A stretch of 64,000 nucleotides of DNA from Cycas panzhihuaensis (Eukaryota > Cycadophyta), in NCBI GenBank assembly GCA_023213395.1, contig CM041465.1, positions 164,927,741 through 164,991,740 on the forward strand, given 5' to 3'. The notes under the pieces were generated by a model that was not told where the DNA came from, made no database searches, and was given only the letters and a program-made list of their open reading frames with translations. Within the stretch, counting starts at the first letter, position 1, and each line of letters starts with the position of its first letter. The translations under genes and the position numbers were made by a program. Shown here in pieces: positions 10,966 through 21,564 of this stretch.

Positions 10966-11880
10966 ATGGCCTCATCTATCTTAGCCCTTTCTGATAGTGA
11001 TAAGCTCACTAACACCAACTACCATATTTGGAAAATAAAGATAGAGACACTTTTGAGTGCAAAAAATGCTTGGAGAATTGCAACAGGAGATGAAGCCAAA
11101 CCTAAGGATGCTAGGACTAATTTAACCAACTGGGAAGAACGGGATAGTACAGGGGTTATAGTACTGAAATTATCAATATTTGATCTTCTTCTTATAAATG
11201 TTGAAAATTTGTACTCCACTAGAAGTATTTGGAAATGCCTAGAGAACTTGTATGGACAATAAAACAAGGCCAAAATAATAGTCCCAAAAGAAGAACTGTT
11301 CAAACTCCACATGAAGGAGTCTAAAACCATCATTGATTTCTTGCATAAAGTGATTTCACTAAGAAATGATCTCTTTAGTATGGGTGCTCCAGTTACAAAT
11401 CAGGAGTTAGTAGAACTTATGGTCAGCAAATTACCCAAGTCGTTCAATGTGATAATAAATACCATCACCAATACTGATCAGATAGCAACAATGACAATGG
11501 ATACTCTGACAGGATTGCTGCTATGACAGGAGCAAAGGAACAGATGATATAAGGATACAGGAGAACTTGAGGATGCATTGGCCTCCAGACTAAAACTGGG
11601 ATCCAGAGGTTGAAGCAGAGGAAGATGAAGAACTCTTGAAGGTCGTGCTCCATCACGAGACCATTGGCAAGATGCAAGAGGATGAGGATGTAGTACTACT
11701 CCAAGAATCTGTTATAATTGCAGTAAGAATGGTCATTTTGCAAGTTCAGGTAGAGCTTTTGATATGTGTTATCATTGTGGCCAATCAGGACATTTTCCAT
11801 ACCAATGCCCAGTCAAGAGAGTAGACATTCAGAGAGGGAAGCGCCCAATGGAGAACTACAACAAGAAATAGACGGGTGAT
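10966..11880 (+). pseudogene. Copia E gag
   Basis: It starts MASSILALSDSDKLTNTNYHIW and keeps the NWEERD and LKLSIFDLLL blocks. Next come KLHMKESKTIIDFLHKV and KLPKSFNVIINTI, the usual order of a Copia capsid. Two zinc knuckles follow near 11706-11820. The first lacks its last Cys (CYNCSKNGHFASSG); the second is complete (CYHCGQSGHFPYQC). Stops occur at 11260-11262 and 11524-11526. Confidence 0.85.
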
Positions 11881-12453
11881 GACGATGAGGAGGAGGAGGA
11901 AGAGGAAACAACCTTCATCGTTGCACTTGCAGCAAGCCTCCAGGACAAGGACGTGTGGTACATTGACTCAGGAGTGTCACGCCACATGACCAGCCAAGAA
12001 GAATGGTTTGAAAGCTTGCAACCATACTCTTCAGACAAATCAGTGGAGTTAGGGGACAAATATCCCCTTAAAATAAAAGGAGTGGGGACCATAGCCGTCA
12101 AAATGGAGGACAAGATTGAAAAAATTGGAAATATACTCTTGGTTCCTGGTTTTAAAATGAACCTACTGTCTATCTCCCAACTTAGAAAAAAGGGGTTGCA
12201 TACTATTCATGATGAAAAAGGATTTTGTTATATCCTTTATATGAAAAATAATGACCATGTAATTGCAAAAGGGGCTAAAAGTAATGACCTATATGGGCTA
12301 CTTTTGCATCTTGTTTTGCCTGATGTAAAAGCACGTACTGCAGTGAGTCATAGTAATAAAATGTGGAATTTGAAGTATGGTCATCTTCCCATAGACAAAC
12401 TAAAGAATATGGAAAAAGAGGGTCTAGTAAAAAGTGGCTTATTGAGGATCTAG
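11881..12453 (+). pseudogene. Copia E protease and pre-integrase part
   Basis: After an acidic GAU-repeat stretch (11880-11915), the protease box is WYIDSGVSRHMTS, with the catalytic Asp-Ser-Gly kept. VELGDKYPLKIKG and the LLVPGFKMNLLSISQLRKKG block follow, then the start of the HLPIDKL pre-integrase segment. The reading frame is open from 11953 to 12453, the longest clean stretch of this element. It ends at the truncation point. Confidence 0.85.
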
Positions 12454-12460
12454 TAAAAAG

Positions 12461-13066
12461 GGTCAAGCATCAATGATCGTCAAGTGGCTTATTGAGGGCT
12501 TGATGCAATAATCATTTCCAAAATTAGAAACCAGCATGTTGTATAAGCAAATTTCTTAATTGTTTATGAATCAATTGATCAACTTAATAGTCATCCACGT
12601 CAAAATTCCAACATTCAACATATCATCAACCTCCTTTGAACCAACCTTATATTATTGTTTATATTATAAACTTAAGTAGAAGTGTGCCCTACCATGCTGA
12701 AACATCTTCTCTAATTTATCAATGTCCTCATTTGTCTTCACCAAATATAGAAATCACACACTTCTATAACCAACCACAAACAAACTCAAGGGGTGTTATC
12801 ACAAGCACAAACTCCAAATAAATCCCAACAATAAAACCAAGCTTTTGCATTAAAATTTTCTTAGCACAATGAATGCATCCTCCAAGAAATTGAGTATGAC
12901 TATGTGCTAAAATCCTCACAACAGAATATGCATGAAAGTACAGAGAGAATAGCTTCGATGGTGAATATGTTGTTACATCTTACCAAAATTTGTGGCAGTG
13001 GTATCATATGTAACAACTTTACAAACCACAACCACTTGTAGAAGAAGAAATTTGAAATAGATAGAA
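12461..13066. other. Non-coding stretch left of Gypsy M
   Basis: I see no gene, LTR or repeat structure that I can support. It is the pre-insertion flank of Gypsy M; its other side continues at 33989. Confidence 0.5.
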
Positions 13067-15689
13067 TGTAAGGATCCTTTAAAGATTCAGTTCCTTAACC
13101 CAACCATGGACAAACCACAAGTAGATCAAGGCATCAACTATAACAGAGCATAACTCCACCAAATATGTAACGTATAACTTTTTCTTTCCTTTTTTCTAGT
13201 TGTTCATTCCATGTAAGGTGAATGCCTATTTGTGTAACACTAGGTGTGGGGATGCACCATTTTAATCTCTTAACTTAGCAAGTAGCTTGGTATCTCTTTT
13301 CTTTCAATACTTCATTTGATGTAAATTTTCTCTTTGTTGTGCCTTGCATGATACAAAAGCCAACCAAATTACTTAGATGGGTAGTATAAATGAGGGAGCA
13401 CATGATATGAACAAAGGAGGAATAGAGAGGAAAAGCAAATGTAAGGATGGATGATAGAAATTTCATGACTTCTTTCGGGAATAGGAATCTAGTTGATGAA
13501 CACATTGAGTTTCTGGGCAACAGGTTTCTCATAATTTCGCAAGTGAGCCAACAAGTTTTGGTGCCTAGTGAACCAACTCCAAAGTTGTAAACTAAAGGAC
13601 AAGGGAAAAGCCTCGCAATTTCGCAAATGAGCAGTTGAGTGGGGAAAGCACAAGGGGACACCCTTTGCATTTTCGCAAATGGGTCACTAAGCACGTAAGG
13701 GCACAAAAATGTAGAAACAAGGAATTGCAATGTAAAACCTTGATGTTTAAGGCCCCATGGATGGATTGAAACTCACACAACACAGAATGAATTCAACAAA
13801 TCTTGGAGACGTTGGTGCAATTGGCAAGCACTCGTAGGCGCCCAACACCAATCCACTAGGAAGACAATTAATGCCAAAATAGATCTGTTAAGCATAGATG
13901 GAAGACACTAGCACACTTAGGTAAAAAGGTGGAGGAACGAAAACACTCACACAGACATACTTTGGATTCCTACCTAAACACGAAGACTGGAACAATTGCT
14001 TTGATTGCAATAACTGCGGGCCTTCGATGCATCCACCACAAAGCAAAGCCACCCACCGAGCCTTAATGGCATTGATGACGGAAAACTGACTCGCCCTAGG
14101 GCATACATAAGGGCGGAGAAGGAAGAAGAAAAGGTATTCTATTCTATTTTATTTGAGGGGATGCTAATATTCATTATCTCTTCGCAATTTAGACTCGATC
14201 TTTTGCTTTTTGGCACTTTTCTCTTCATCTCAAAAAGAGTAGTATTGGGCTAAGTTGCACAAAGTAGATAAATTCTACATCAATATTGTTTAGTTCAGTT
14301 TTTAAAGCAAAGAAGCTCTACATAAATAATCTTGGGTTCAATTTCACAGGGAAGAGTAAGTTCTGCATAGATATTTATGGGATTGTTTCAAGGAGCAGAG
14401 TGGATCTTGCATAGTCATACTCTAGGATAGTTTCACAGAACAAGAAAACCTGCACTCGAAGAAATCTCTTTGGATTTTATCTCCACCTCATACAAGGGAT
14501 AGGTTTGGTAAATGGCATGAGCATGGGTATACATTACTATTTCAATCTCCTTGGACTATCTTGAAGGTGCTAAGTTATAGTCTAATTATTTTTTATGTGT
14601 TGCGAGGTTGGGTTTGGGTTGAACAAGTCCCCATTCCCTAAGTTTTGAGAAAACTCTTTTGGTTATTTTTATGCGCATTGCCACAAGGTGGGATTGGGTT
14701 AAGTAAGTCCCCATTCCTTAAGGGTTGAGCAAGTCCCCTCTTTGTTACTTTTTTGTGCACAAGGGCTACGCAAGTCCTCTCATGATTATTTTATTTTTAC
14801 TTGCATGAATAAGGCCTATAGGGTTTGGATTCACACCCTCATGCTTGGTGAGTGTTGTGTGGTATGAAACACACAACCCATTAAGGTGAGAACCTCATTT
14901 TTGGTGCAGTGTTGTGCAGTATGAAACACACAACCCACTAGATGATAAGCTAGTGTCAACACATGCAGGACTACTAGCATGCATCGCATGGAATGAATCA
15001 CACAAACCATGGAGAGAGACTCCAAAGAGATTTACTTAGTGGCAGAACATATGTGGAATGGCATTCCTAGATTGAGTGCATAAATTGAATGGTAGCAAAA
15101 AATTCAAGAAAAATGCAACAAGGTTTGTGGTTTTGTTATTTTTTGATAGAGTGCATATATTGAAATGAAGTAAGAAGTTTAGAAACCAGGCCAGCAAGAT
15201 TTTGTTGACATCTCTAGACAAAGTTACATAAATCCAGTGCAGTACAATGTTCAACCATAGCTCAGTAGTGTTTTGTTGTTGTTTGTGACCAAAGAAGTCA
15301 CTGGAATAGGTTAAGGGCTATGAGCAAAGTGACTTACCAATACTCCAACATTCATACCATATGCTCCAGCTCGAGGGCACTTCGTTGGGCAGTGAATCCA
15401 TATGAAGTAATATGGGTAGTCAAGTTTGTGATCATAACAATTGTCCTAATAGTGAAATATATTATTGTATCATTGGTTATATTTTTCTAAGATTTATTAA
15501 GATTATGTTTTAAAAATCTATATTCAACATCACTGACCTCTTCAACCTGTAGCATCTCTGGGCATATGTTCTTCTACTAACTTTGTTTTCAACTTTCGTA
15601 GTTCAGTTTGATGTTGGCTTGGTTGGTAGACTCAAGTGAATCACAGCTAAGCAGTGTCACAACTAACTCTCAAGTAAGGGGTATTGTCA
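13067..15689 (+). repeat. 5' LTR of Gypsy M
   Basis: It begins TGTAAGGATCC and ends GGGTATTGTCA. It aligns with 20015-21195, 26668-27258 and 32492-33988 with many point differences. Short readings inside it are not conserved as protein, so I treat it as non-coding. Confidence 0.85.
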
Positions 15690-15697
15690 TGATAGCT

Positions 15698-15709
15698 TAG
15701 TATCAGAGC
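15698..15709 (+). other. Primer-binding site of Gypsy M
   Basis: TAGTATCAGAGC differs from the standard TGGTATCAGAGC by one base and lies 8 bp after the 5' LTR end. Confidence 0.7.
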
Positions 15710-16019
15710 AACAAGGTGGAAGCATAGATTATTAGAGCAAGTTCCAGATAGAGGTGAACACTTACCTTCATCGTGCTCTGATTGACCATTGCAGTTGTTG
15801 TATCAAAGAACAATGGAAGCTTACATGAACAACAAAGAATCTGACAAAGCTCTAAGATCAAACTTATGTGCAACGACAAGAAGCTAGCAGAGCTTCAAGG
15901 TTGAAGCTTACATAACCAATCGAGAACTGGACAAAGCTCTAAGGCTGAGCTTAAAAGCTTCCAAGACTCGATAATTTGTTAGAAAAACCTCATATAAGTT
16001 AACCAAGAATCATGATGAG
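15710..16019 (+). other. Leader of Gypsy M
   Basis: No protein signal. A short segment recurs imperfectly: GAAGCTTACATGAACAACAAAG near 15807 and GAAGCTTACATAACCAATCGAG near 15903. Confidence 0.4.
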
Positions 16020-16735
16020 AAGAGAAAGAATATTGTATTTGAATGGATGAGAAGTCATGAGCATCACAAGTCAAATAGACAAGTAATTGTAGCAACGATG
16101 AAGACTCTTGGTAGAGGAGAACTATATGAAGAAGCAATAGAGATTTTCAAAGAGATGAAACCAATAGGGTATACTCTTAGTAGAAGAGCATACAATGTTC
16201 TTCTGAATGTGTATGGAAAAGTGGGATTTGGCCCTAATCTTTCCACTTACAATGCTCTTTTAAATGCATTAGCGAGAAGAGGTTGTCGAGTGGAACTAGA
16301 GGTCGTTTTTCATATATGAGAAGTAGGGGTTATAAACCAAATGAAAATGCATATGTTGCATGCTTATGCAAATGTTGATCATACAAAGCATTTGAAGGCT
16401 CTTGCAGAAGATGTGTATTCCAGAGTCATTTTATCCCAGTTGGTTACTACTCAAAACCCTTGTGCTTGTCAATAGCAAGTGCGGTTTGTTGAATGAGAGA
16501 AAGTATGCATTCTTAGAGTTGAAAATAAAATGGGATTTTCCCTAGACTTAATTATTTTCAATGCAATGATAGGTATATATGGGAAATATGGTCTAGTTGA
16601 TCAAGCCCATGATATATCACACTATATGAAGCAAAATGGGTTGAAGTCGGGGGTTGCTACATACAATTGCTCGATGAGTTTACATGATAGAGAAGGCAAT
16701 TGCTGGAAATTTGAATAAGTGTTTAGAGAAATGTA
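16020..16735 (+). pseudogene. P-class PPR protein fragment inside Gypsy M
   Basis: PPR proteins bind organelle RNA through 35-residue helical repeats. From 16047 the reading has successive repeats: EEAIEIFKEMKPIGYTLSRR, then AYNVLLNVYGK, then FGPNLSTYNALLNALARRG. After stops and frameshifts at 16317-16500, repeats resume in 16530-16718 (LDLIIFNAMIGIYGKYGLVD, then VATYNCSMSLHDREGNCWK). The layout resembles long P-class PPR proteins of the At5g02860/At2g18940 type (from memory). It is sense to M and lies where gag should be. It is intronless in the part seen, but P-class PPR genes usually are, so this does not decide between DNA and RNA capture. Confidence 0.75.
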
Positions 16736-17280
16736 GGTTGGTTGGAAAGAAAGATGGCAAGCGAGGCAAGGGCCACCAAGGAGAGACTCCAGACCTCCTT
16801 GATAGAATCAAGATGTGAGGACATACAATTAGTATAAGATAATCAAAGACCAAACTAGACCTATAGGAATTTGCCTAGACTACTGAACAACAAAAGTATT
16901 TTTAATGCAATGAGCCAAGGCATTTTACAAATAAGTATATGCATGGGCAAGGTGCAAGAGAAGGAGCTTTTAATGTGGAAGCACAACCAACTATGGTTGA
17001 TGCAATCTAGTAAGGGAGGATGGCTATAGTTTGGTAGTGCGGATTCCAAGTTGTGGTCATAGAGACCTAAACATGTACATGAACAATTGCAAGCATTGCG
17101 TAATGATGTCAGTCTAGTTCAATAGTGAAGTGAAGAATGACTCTGCCAAAGAAAGGAATGAAGTTTGAATGGACTGAAAGAATGTGAAGAGAGACTTCAA
17201 TAAATATCAACTACACAGATAAAGAAAACTTTGCAAAAAGGTTGTCAAGTTTGTGTAGCTTATGCTCATATGGAAGGTGC
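16736..17280 (+). other. Unassigned internal sequence of Gypsy M
   Basis: No open frame with recognisable protein. It lies between the PPR piece and the ATCT-rich repeat and may be further captured or old element sequence. Confidence 0.3.
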
Positions 17281-17284
17281 TCAT

Positions 17285-17585
17285 ATTCAACTATTAATCT
17301 ATCCACCCATTTATCCATCAAACTCTCAATCGATCTACCAATACCAGTCTATCAACCTATCTGTCACTTTGTTCATTGATCTATTTATAAATTTGTCGAT
17401 CTATTACTATATCAATCTATTTATCAGTCAATCAATATATCTATCCATCTAAATGTCAATTAATCAATCAATCTAGCTGCATATCTATCTATTAACCAAT
17501 CTATTCATCTAACTTCTTTTTTATCCATCAATATATCTACATATTTATCTACCTATTTGATGACCTATCTGCCTACCTACCCATA
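17285..17585 (+). repeat. Degenerate ATCT/ATCA tetranucleotide repeat
   Basis: About 300 bp rich in CTATCTAT, ATCAATCA and related tetramers, with no long perfect run. It reads as meaningless Leu/Ile/Asn/Ser low-complexity protein. An old, interrupted microsatellite. Confidence 0.9.
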
Positions 17586-17847
17586 TAAGCATGACTTCCA
17601 AGTGCTGCACATAAGATGCAATGAAAACAAAGTAGTTGATGCTCTTGTCCAAAGAAGGTACATGGCTCTAATGAGCATTCCTACCTCAAATTTAAAGGAA
17701 AGCATGAGGCAATGGTTACCCAACAATGAACTATACAAAGGAGTGAAGAAGTTCCTAGAAAAGGAGGAATTAGAACTGGAGAATGCTAAATTGCTATGTA
17801 TAGATGGAGACTATAAAATGTTTAATGATGGGTTGCTCATACTTTAA
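17585..17847 (+). pseudogene. Gypsy RNase H-integrase junction, out of order
   Basis: The reading DFQVLHIRCNENKVVDAL is the end of Gypsy RNase H (usually KGKENVVADALSR). It continues through LPNNELYKGVKKFLEKEE into the start of the integrase (DGLLIL). In an ordinary element this follows RT, yet here it precedes the RT at 17870. A second RNase H end lies at 18805-18880, so this piece is either a duplicate or a remnant of another Gypsy element. Confidence 0.7.
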
Positions 17848-17869
17848 ACGCAAATCTACATACCAACAA

Positions 17870-19260
17870 ACAAGGGACACATACAGCCTAGTTCATCCCC
17901 ATGTAGATCCCTAGTTCTACTAGTTACCAAAAGGGATGGAACTTAGAGGCTATGCATTGATCACAAGGGATGTAACAAGATAACAGTATTGAGCTGCTAT
18001 CCATTACCAAGGATAGATGATCTTTTAGATCAATTGCAAGGAGCCAACTTCTTCTCCAAGATGGATCTCAAATTTGACTACCATCAAGTAAGAGTCAAGG
18101 AGTAGGATGTTTGGAAAACCACCTTCAAGACAAGGGAAGGCTTGCTCAAGTGGTTGGTAATGCCATTTGGCTTAACCAACATGCTTGCTAAATTCATGAG
18201 AGTTGTGAATGATATTATGAGACCATTCTTGGACAAGTATGTGGTGGTGTACTTGGATGACAACCCCATTTTCAGTAGAACATGGGAAGAACATCGTCAT
18301 CGCATATGGCAAGTATTGCAAATGCTACGGGAACATAAGTTGCAAGCCAATCTTATTAAGTGTTCTCTTGCTATGACTAAGATTTTCATACTTGGGTTTC
18401 ATTATGGATGAAAGCAGCGTGAGAAGGGATCCCACTAAGCCATACGACAATATTCGCTTGAGGAGCTAAAGAAAAGATTATGCTTTGTGCCGGTGTTGGC
18501 ATTATTGCATCTACAACAAGGATTCAAGGTTGAAACCAATGCTTCTAACGTTGCCATGGGAGTTGTTCTTAACCAACATAGGAGACAAATTGCATACCAT
18601 TCAGAAACGTTTATGGGAGCAATCAAGAACTACTCCACTTATGATAAGGAGTCGTATACTATCAAACAAGCAATGAAGATGTGGAGACACTAGCTCCTTG
18701 GAAAGAAAACAATTATTCATTCCAACCACAAGCCTCTTCAATTCAAGCAAACACAATCCAAGATCCAAAATAGCAAACATGTCAAGTGGATGACATACTT
18801 GTAACAATTTCATCTTGTGATCAAATACCATAAAGGTTCCACAAACAAAGTTGCAACATGCTTAAGCAGATGAACAAATGCAATGACATCTACCATGCAA
18901 ACCAGGTACTTTGCATTTGATGATTGGATTCCTTTCTATGCTAATGACTCTATTTTTCATGAAGTATATGAAGCAACAAATTTCTATGGTTCCAACCAAG
19001 AAAAGAGAGCATGTGGATTATCATGTGAAGGATGGCATCTTGTATAAGCTGGGCAAGATTTATGCACCTTCTGAAGGCAACCATAAACTCATGCTAATTC
19101 GCAAAGCTCACCATTTCCAAGTAGCTGACCACTTTCGTGTGGAAAGGACTTTGCCCCATTTGCAACAACATTTTTATTGCCAAAAATTTCAAAGGAAGAA
19201 AAATGAGGAGAAAATCAATTGGTATTTAGGATTATAAGCTTGCCTTATTTTACCAAATTT
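17870..19260 (+). pseudogene. Gypsy M pol: RT, RNase H and integrase start
   Basis: RT motifs in order: LVTKRDGT*RLCIDH, CYPLPRIDDLLDQL, FSKMDLKFDYHQVRV, LLKWLVMPFGLTN, and the catalytic VVYLDDNPIFS near 18247-18280. RNase H begins near 18480 with ETNASNVAMGVVL and includes TYDKESYTIKQAM. The YHKGSTNKVATCLSR end is near 18820-18870. The integrase zinc region follows (DGILYKLGKI, then a His pair near 19108-19140). At least six stops or frameshifts. Confidence 0.85.
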
Positions 19261-19740
19261 TATTCTATGAAATTCTATGTTGATTTCATATCAAAAAAAT
19301 TTTATTTGTCAAAAATTTGAAACAAGAATGCCTTCAAAGTTTATGTGTAATGACACTGTTGTTGATCAATTCTAAAGGTAAAAACATTAAGATCAATTCT
19401 CAATCTAAAAGCAGCAAAGGACTAGTTGCAGGAAATTGGCTCAACAAGGGCAATTATCAATTGAGAGGGAGAATTGCAAACTTAGACCCAAGAGACAAAA
19501 GAAGTAAAAGGAGGAGGAAATTTCAGACCAATTCTAAGAATTAGAATACATCAATTCTAGAAATTAAAGAAAGGGCAAGCAACTAGCATAAGACTGTGTT
19601 ATTAAAGAAGAGAGTCAATTTTAGTTGGTAAATTTTCAATGTATAAATTATATACTGCAAGTTTGGCATCAATTGCAAGGCTTGTTGGTTATTAGTCTAC
19701 ATCTTCAAATTCATGTTGTTTTTCATGTTTAATTATTAAA
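19260..19740 (+). other. Integrase-region remnant of Gypsy M, unrecognised
   Basis: The integrase core should lie here, but I cannot identify its acidic residues. A short open frame at 19317-19544 is basic at its end (KRSKRRRKF) and has no recognisable domain. Confidence 0.3.
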
Positions 19741-19744
19741 GAAG

Positions 19745-19975
19745 TATGTGCCAAACTCAAAGCATGTATTCGAGTGGACTAATCTTATAGTAGGACCAAG
19801 CATCAACTTTGAGGAAGAACCCTTAAGAATATTGGACCAAAGGGAAAGAATGTTACAAAACAAGAACATCAGGCAAGTGAAAGTATAGTGGAAGCACTTG
19901 ACACCAGAGGAAACAACATGGGAGTTGGAAAGCAACATGAAGCAACAATACCCCTATTTGTTTGCAACAGAATGA
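19745..19975 (+). pseudogene. Gypsy M integrase C-terminus, chromodomain-like
   Basis: The segment IRQVKVQWKHLTPEETTWE, followed by QQYPYLF, is the usual end of plant Ty3/Gypsy polyproteins (VKV-W-----EEATWE---YP-LF). It closes 40 bp before the polypurine tract at 20002-20014. This confirms that M is a Gypsy element and that the following repeat is its LTR. Reading uses about 19800-19972. Confidence 0.75.
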
Positions 19976-20001
19976 ACCCACATCAAGGGCGATGCTTTTG
20001 T

Positions 20002-20014
20002 GAAGGGAAGGGGA
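20002..20014 (+). other. Polypurine tract of Gypsy M
   Basis: GAAGGGAAGGGGA is followed immediately by the LTR start TGTAATG. It primes second-strand synthesis. Confidence 0.85.
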
Positions 20015-21195
20015 TGTAATGCGCTTGTAAAGATTCAAATGCTTAACCCAACCATGGACAAACCAAGGCACAAACCACAGGTAGATCAAGGCATCAACTA
20101 TGGATAGACCATGACTCCGACAAATATGTGACATATAACTTTTTCTTTCCTTCTTTCTAGTTGTTCATCCCATGTAAGGTGAATGTCTATTTGTGCAACA
20201 CTAGGTGTGGGGATGCACCATTTTAATCTCTTAACTTAGTGACTAGCTTAGTATCTATTTTCTTTCAATACTTCATTCCATGTAAAATTACTCTTTGTTG
20301 TGGCTTGCATAATACAAAAGCCAACCAAATTACTCAAATGGGCAATATAGATGGAGGAGCACATGATATAAACGAATAAGAAATAGAGGAGAAAAGCAAA
20401 TATAAGGGTGGATGATAGACTTAGAGATTTCATGACTTTTTTGGGGCATAGTAATCCAGTTGATCAACACATTGAGTTTCCAGGCAAAAGACTTCTTGCA
20501 GTTTCGCAAGTGACCCAACAAGTTTTGGCACCTAGCAATCCAACTCCAAAGTTGCGAAACAAAGGGCAAGGGAAAAGCCTCACAATTTCGCAAATAAGCA
20601 ATTGAGTGGGGAAAACACAATGTAGCACCTTTCACATTTTCACAAATGGGTCATTGAGTGCATAAGGATGCAAAAATGTGGATACAAGGAATTGCAAGGT
20701 AAAACCTTGATGTTCAAGCCCCCATGGGTAGATTGAAACTCATGCAATAGAGGACGAATTCAACAAATCTTGGAGACATTGGTGCAACTAGAAAGCACTT
20801 GCAAGCACCCAACACTAACCCACCAGGAAGATAATTAATGCCAAAATAGGTCCGTTGAGCAGAGATGAAAGATGCCAACACGCGTGGGTAAAAAGGGGTG
20901 GGGGGGGGAACAAAAACGCTAGCACAAAGATGCTTTGGATTCCTACCTAAACAAGAAGAGTGGAACAATCACTTCGACTGCAATAATTGTAGACCTTGGA
21001 TGCGTCCACCACAGAGCAGAGCCACCCACCAAGCCTTAATGGCATTGATGAGGGCAAACCAAGTCGCCTTGGGGCATAGACATGGACAGAGAAGGAAGAA
21101 GAAAAGGTATTCTATTATATTCTATTCGAGGGGATGCTAATATTCATTATCTCTTGTCCATTTGGACTCGATCTTTTGGTTTTTAGCATTTTCTC
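20015..21195 (+). repeat. 3' LTR of Gypsy M, first segment
   Basis: It aligns with 13067 to about 14220 of the 5' LTR. It is broken by Copia G at 21196. A G-rich run (GGGGTGGGGGGGGG) near 20894-20908 is an expanded homopolymer relative to the 5' copy. Confidence 0.85.
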
Positions 21196-21248
21196 TAAAA
21201 AGATCAATAATGATGATAAGTGAATTCTCTATGTCTTTATTGATCAAT

Positions 21249-21303
<55 letters not shown>

Positions 21304-21444
21304 GAAATGAACGGGACAATTGGCAACCGCTCAACAAGATTGTTCCGCTTGTCACCCTGAGAGTGAATGGGGGTAATGATGTGTGACCCTCACAAAATAC
21401 TTCAGACATAAGTCATTACCCTAGATAAAACGTTATCTTCTACA
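21196..21444 (-). repeat. Left LTR of Copia G
   Basis: It is homologous to 26453-26667, but its terminal TG has become TA (TAAAAAGATC), and it contains an expanded TA microsatellite at 21254-21301. It ends CTTCTACA. Confidence 0.85.
21254..21301. repeat. (TA)n microsatellite in the Copia G LTR
   Basis: About 48 bp of uninterrupted TA. The partner LTR has only GTATATACATAC at the same place, so the run expanded in this copy, at the presumed TATA box. Confidence 0.95.
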
Positions 21445-21564
21445 TTCTCTTCATCTCAAAAAGAGCAGTATTGGGCTAAGTTGCACAGAATAGATAAATT
21501 TTGCATCAATATTCTTTGGTTTAGTTTCTCAAAGTAAAGTAGTTCTAAAACATTAGCTTCTACA
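21445..21564 (-). repeat. Copy of Gypsy LTR flank plus LTR stub within Copia G
   Basis: 21445-21545 nearly duplicates 26668-26768, the sequence that flanks Copia G on its other side (CTCAAAAAGAGCAGTATTGG and onward). It is followed by a 19-bp LTR end (TAAAACATTAGCTTCTACA) and then the polypurine tract. A normal element has only one LTR here. Confidence 0.8.

Larger units (their letters stand above)
10054..12460 (+). mobile_element. Ty1/Copia element E, 5' half
   Basis: It has a 5' LTR, primer-binding site, 0.7-kb leader, gag, zinc knuckles, protease and pre-integrase domain. The copy stops abruptly near 12450-12460 after the LKYGHLPIDKL segment, so integrase, RT, RNase H and the 3' LTR are missing. 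It is the same lineage as B, F and G by gag start and leader motifs. Confidence 0.9.

Noticed and set aside
11856-12113. Minus-strand frame with a poly-Ser tail
   Set aside because: It is a shadow of the Glu-rich stretch (GAG/GAA codons) in Copia E.
13275-13783. Minus-strand frames of 151 and 63 codons in the Gypsy M 5' LTR
   Set aside because: The homologous part of the 3' LTR (20248-20635) does not keep the same frame, and there is no recognisable domain.
17231-17452. Open frame rich in Leu, Ile, Asn and Ser
   Set aside because: It is simply the translation of the ATCT/ATCA-type microsatellite and has no protein family signal.
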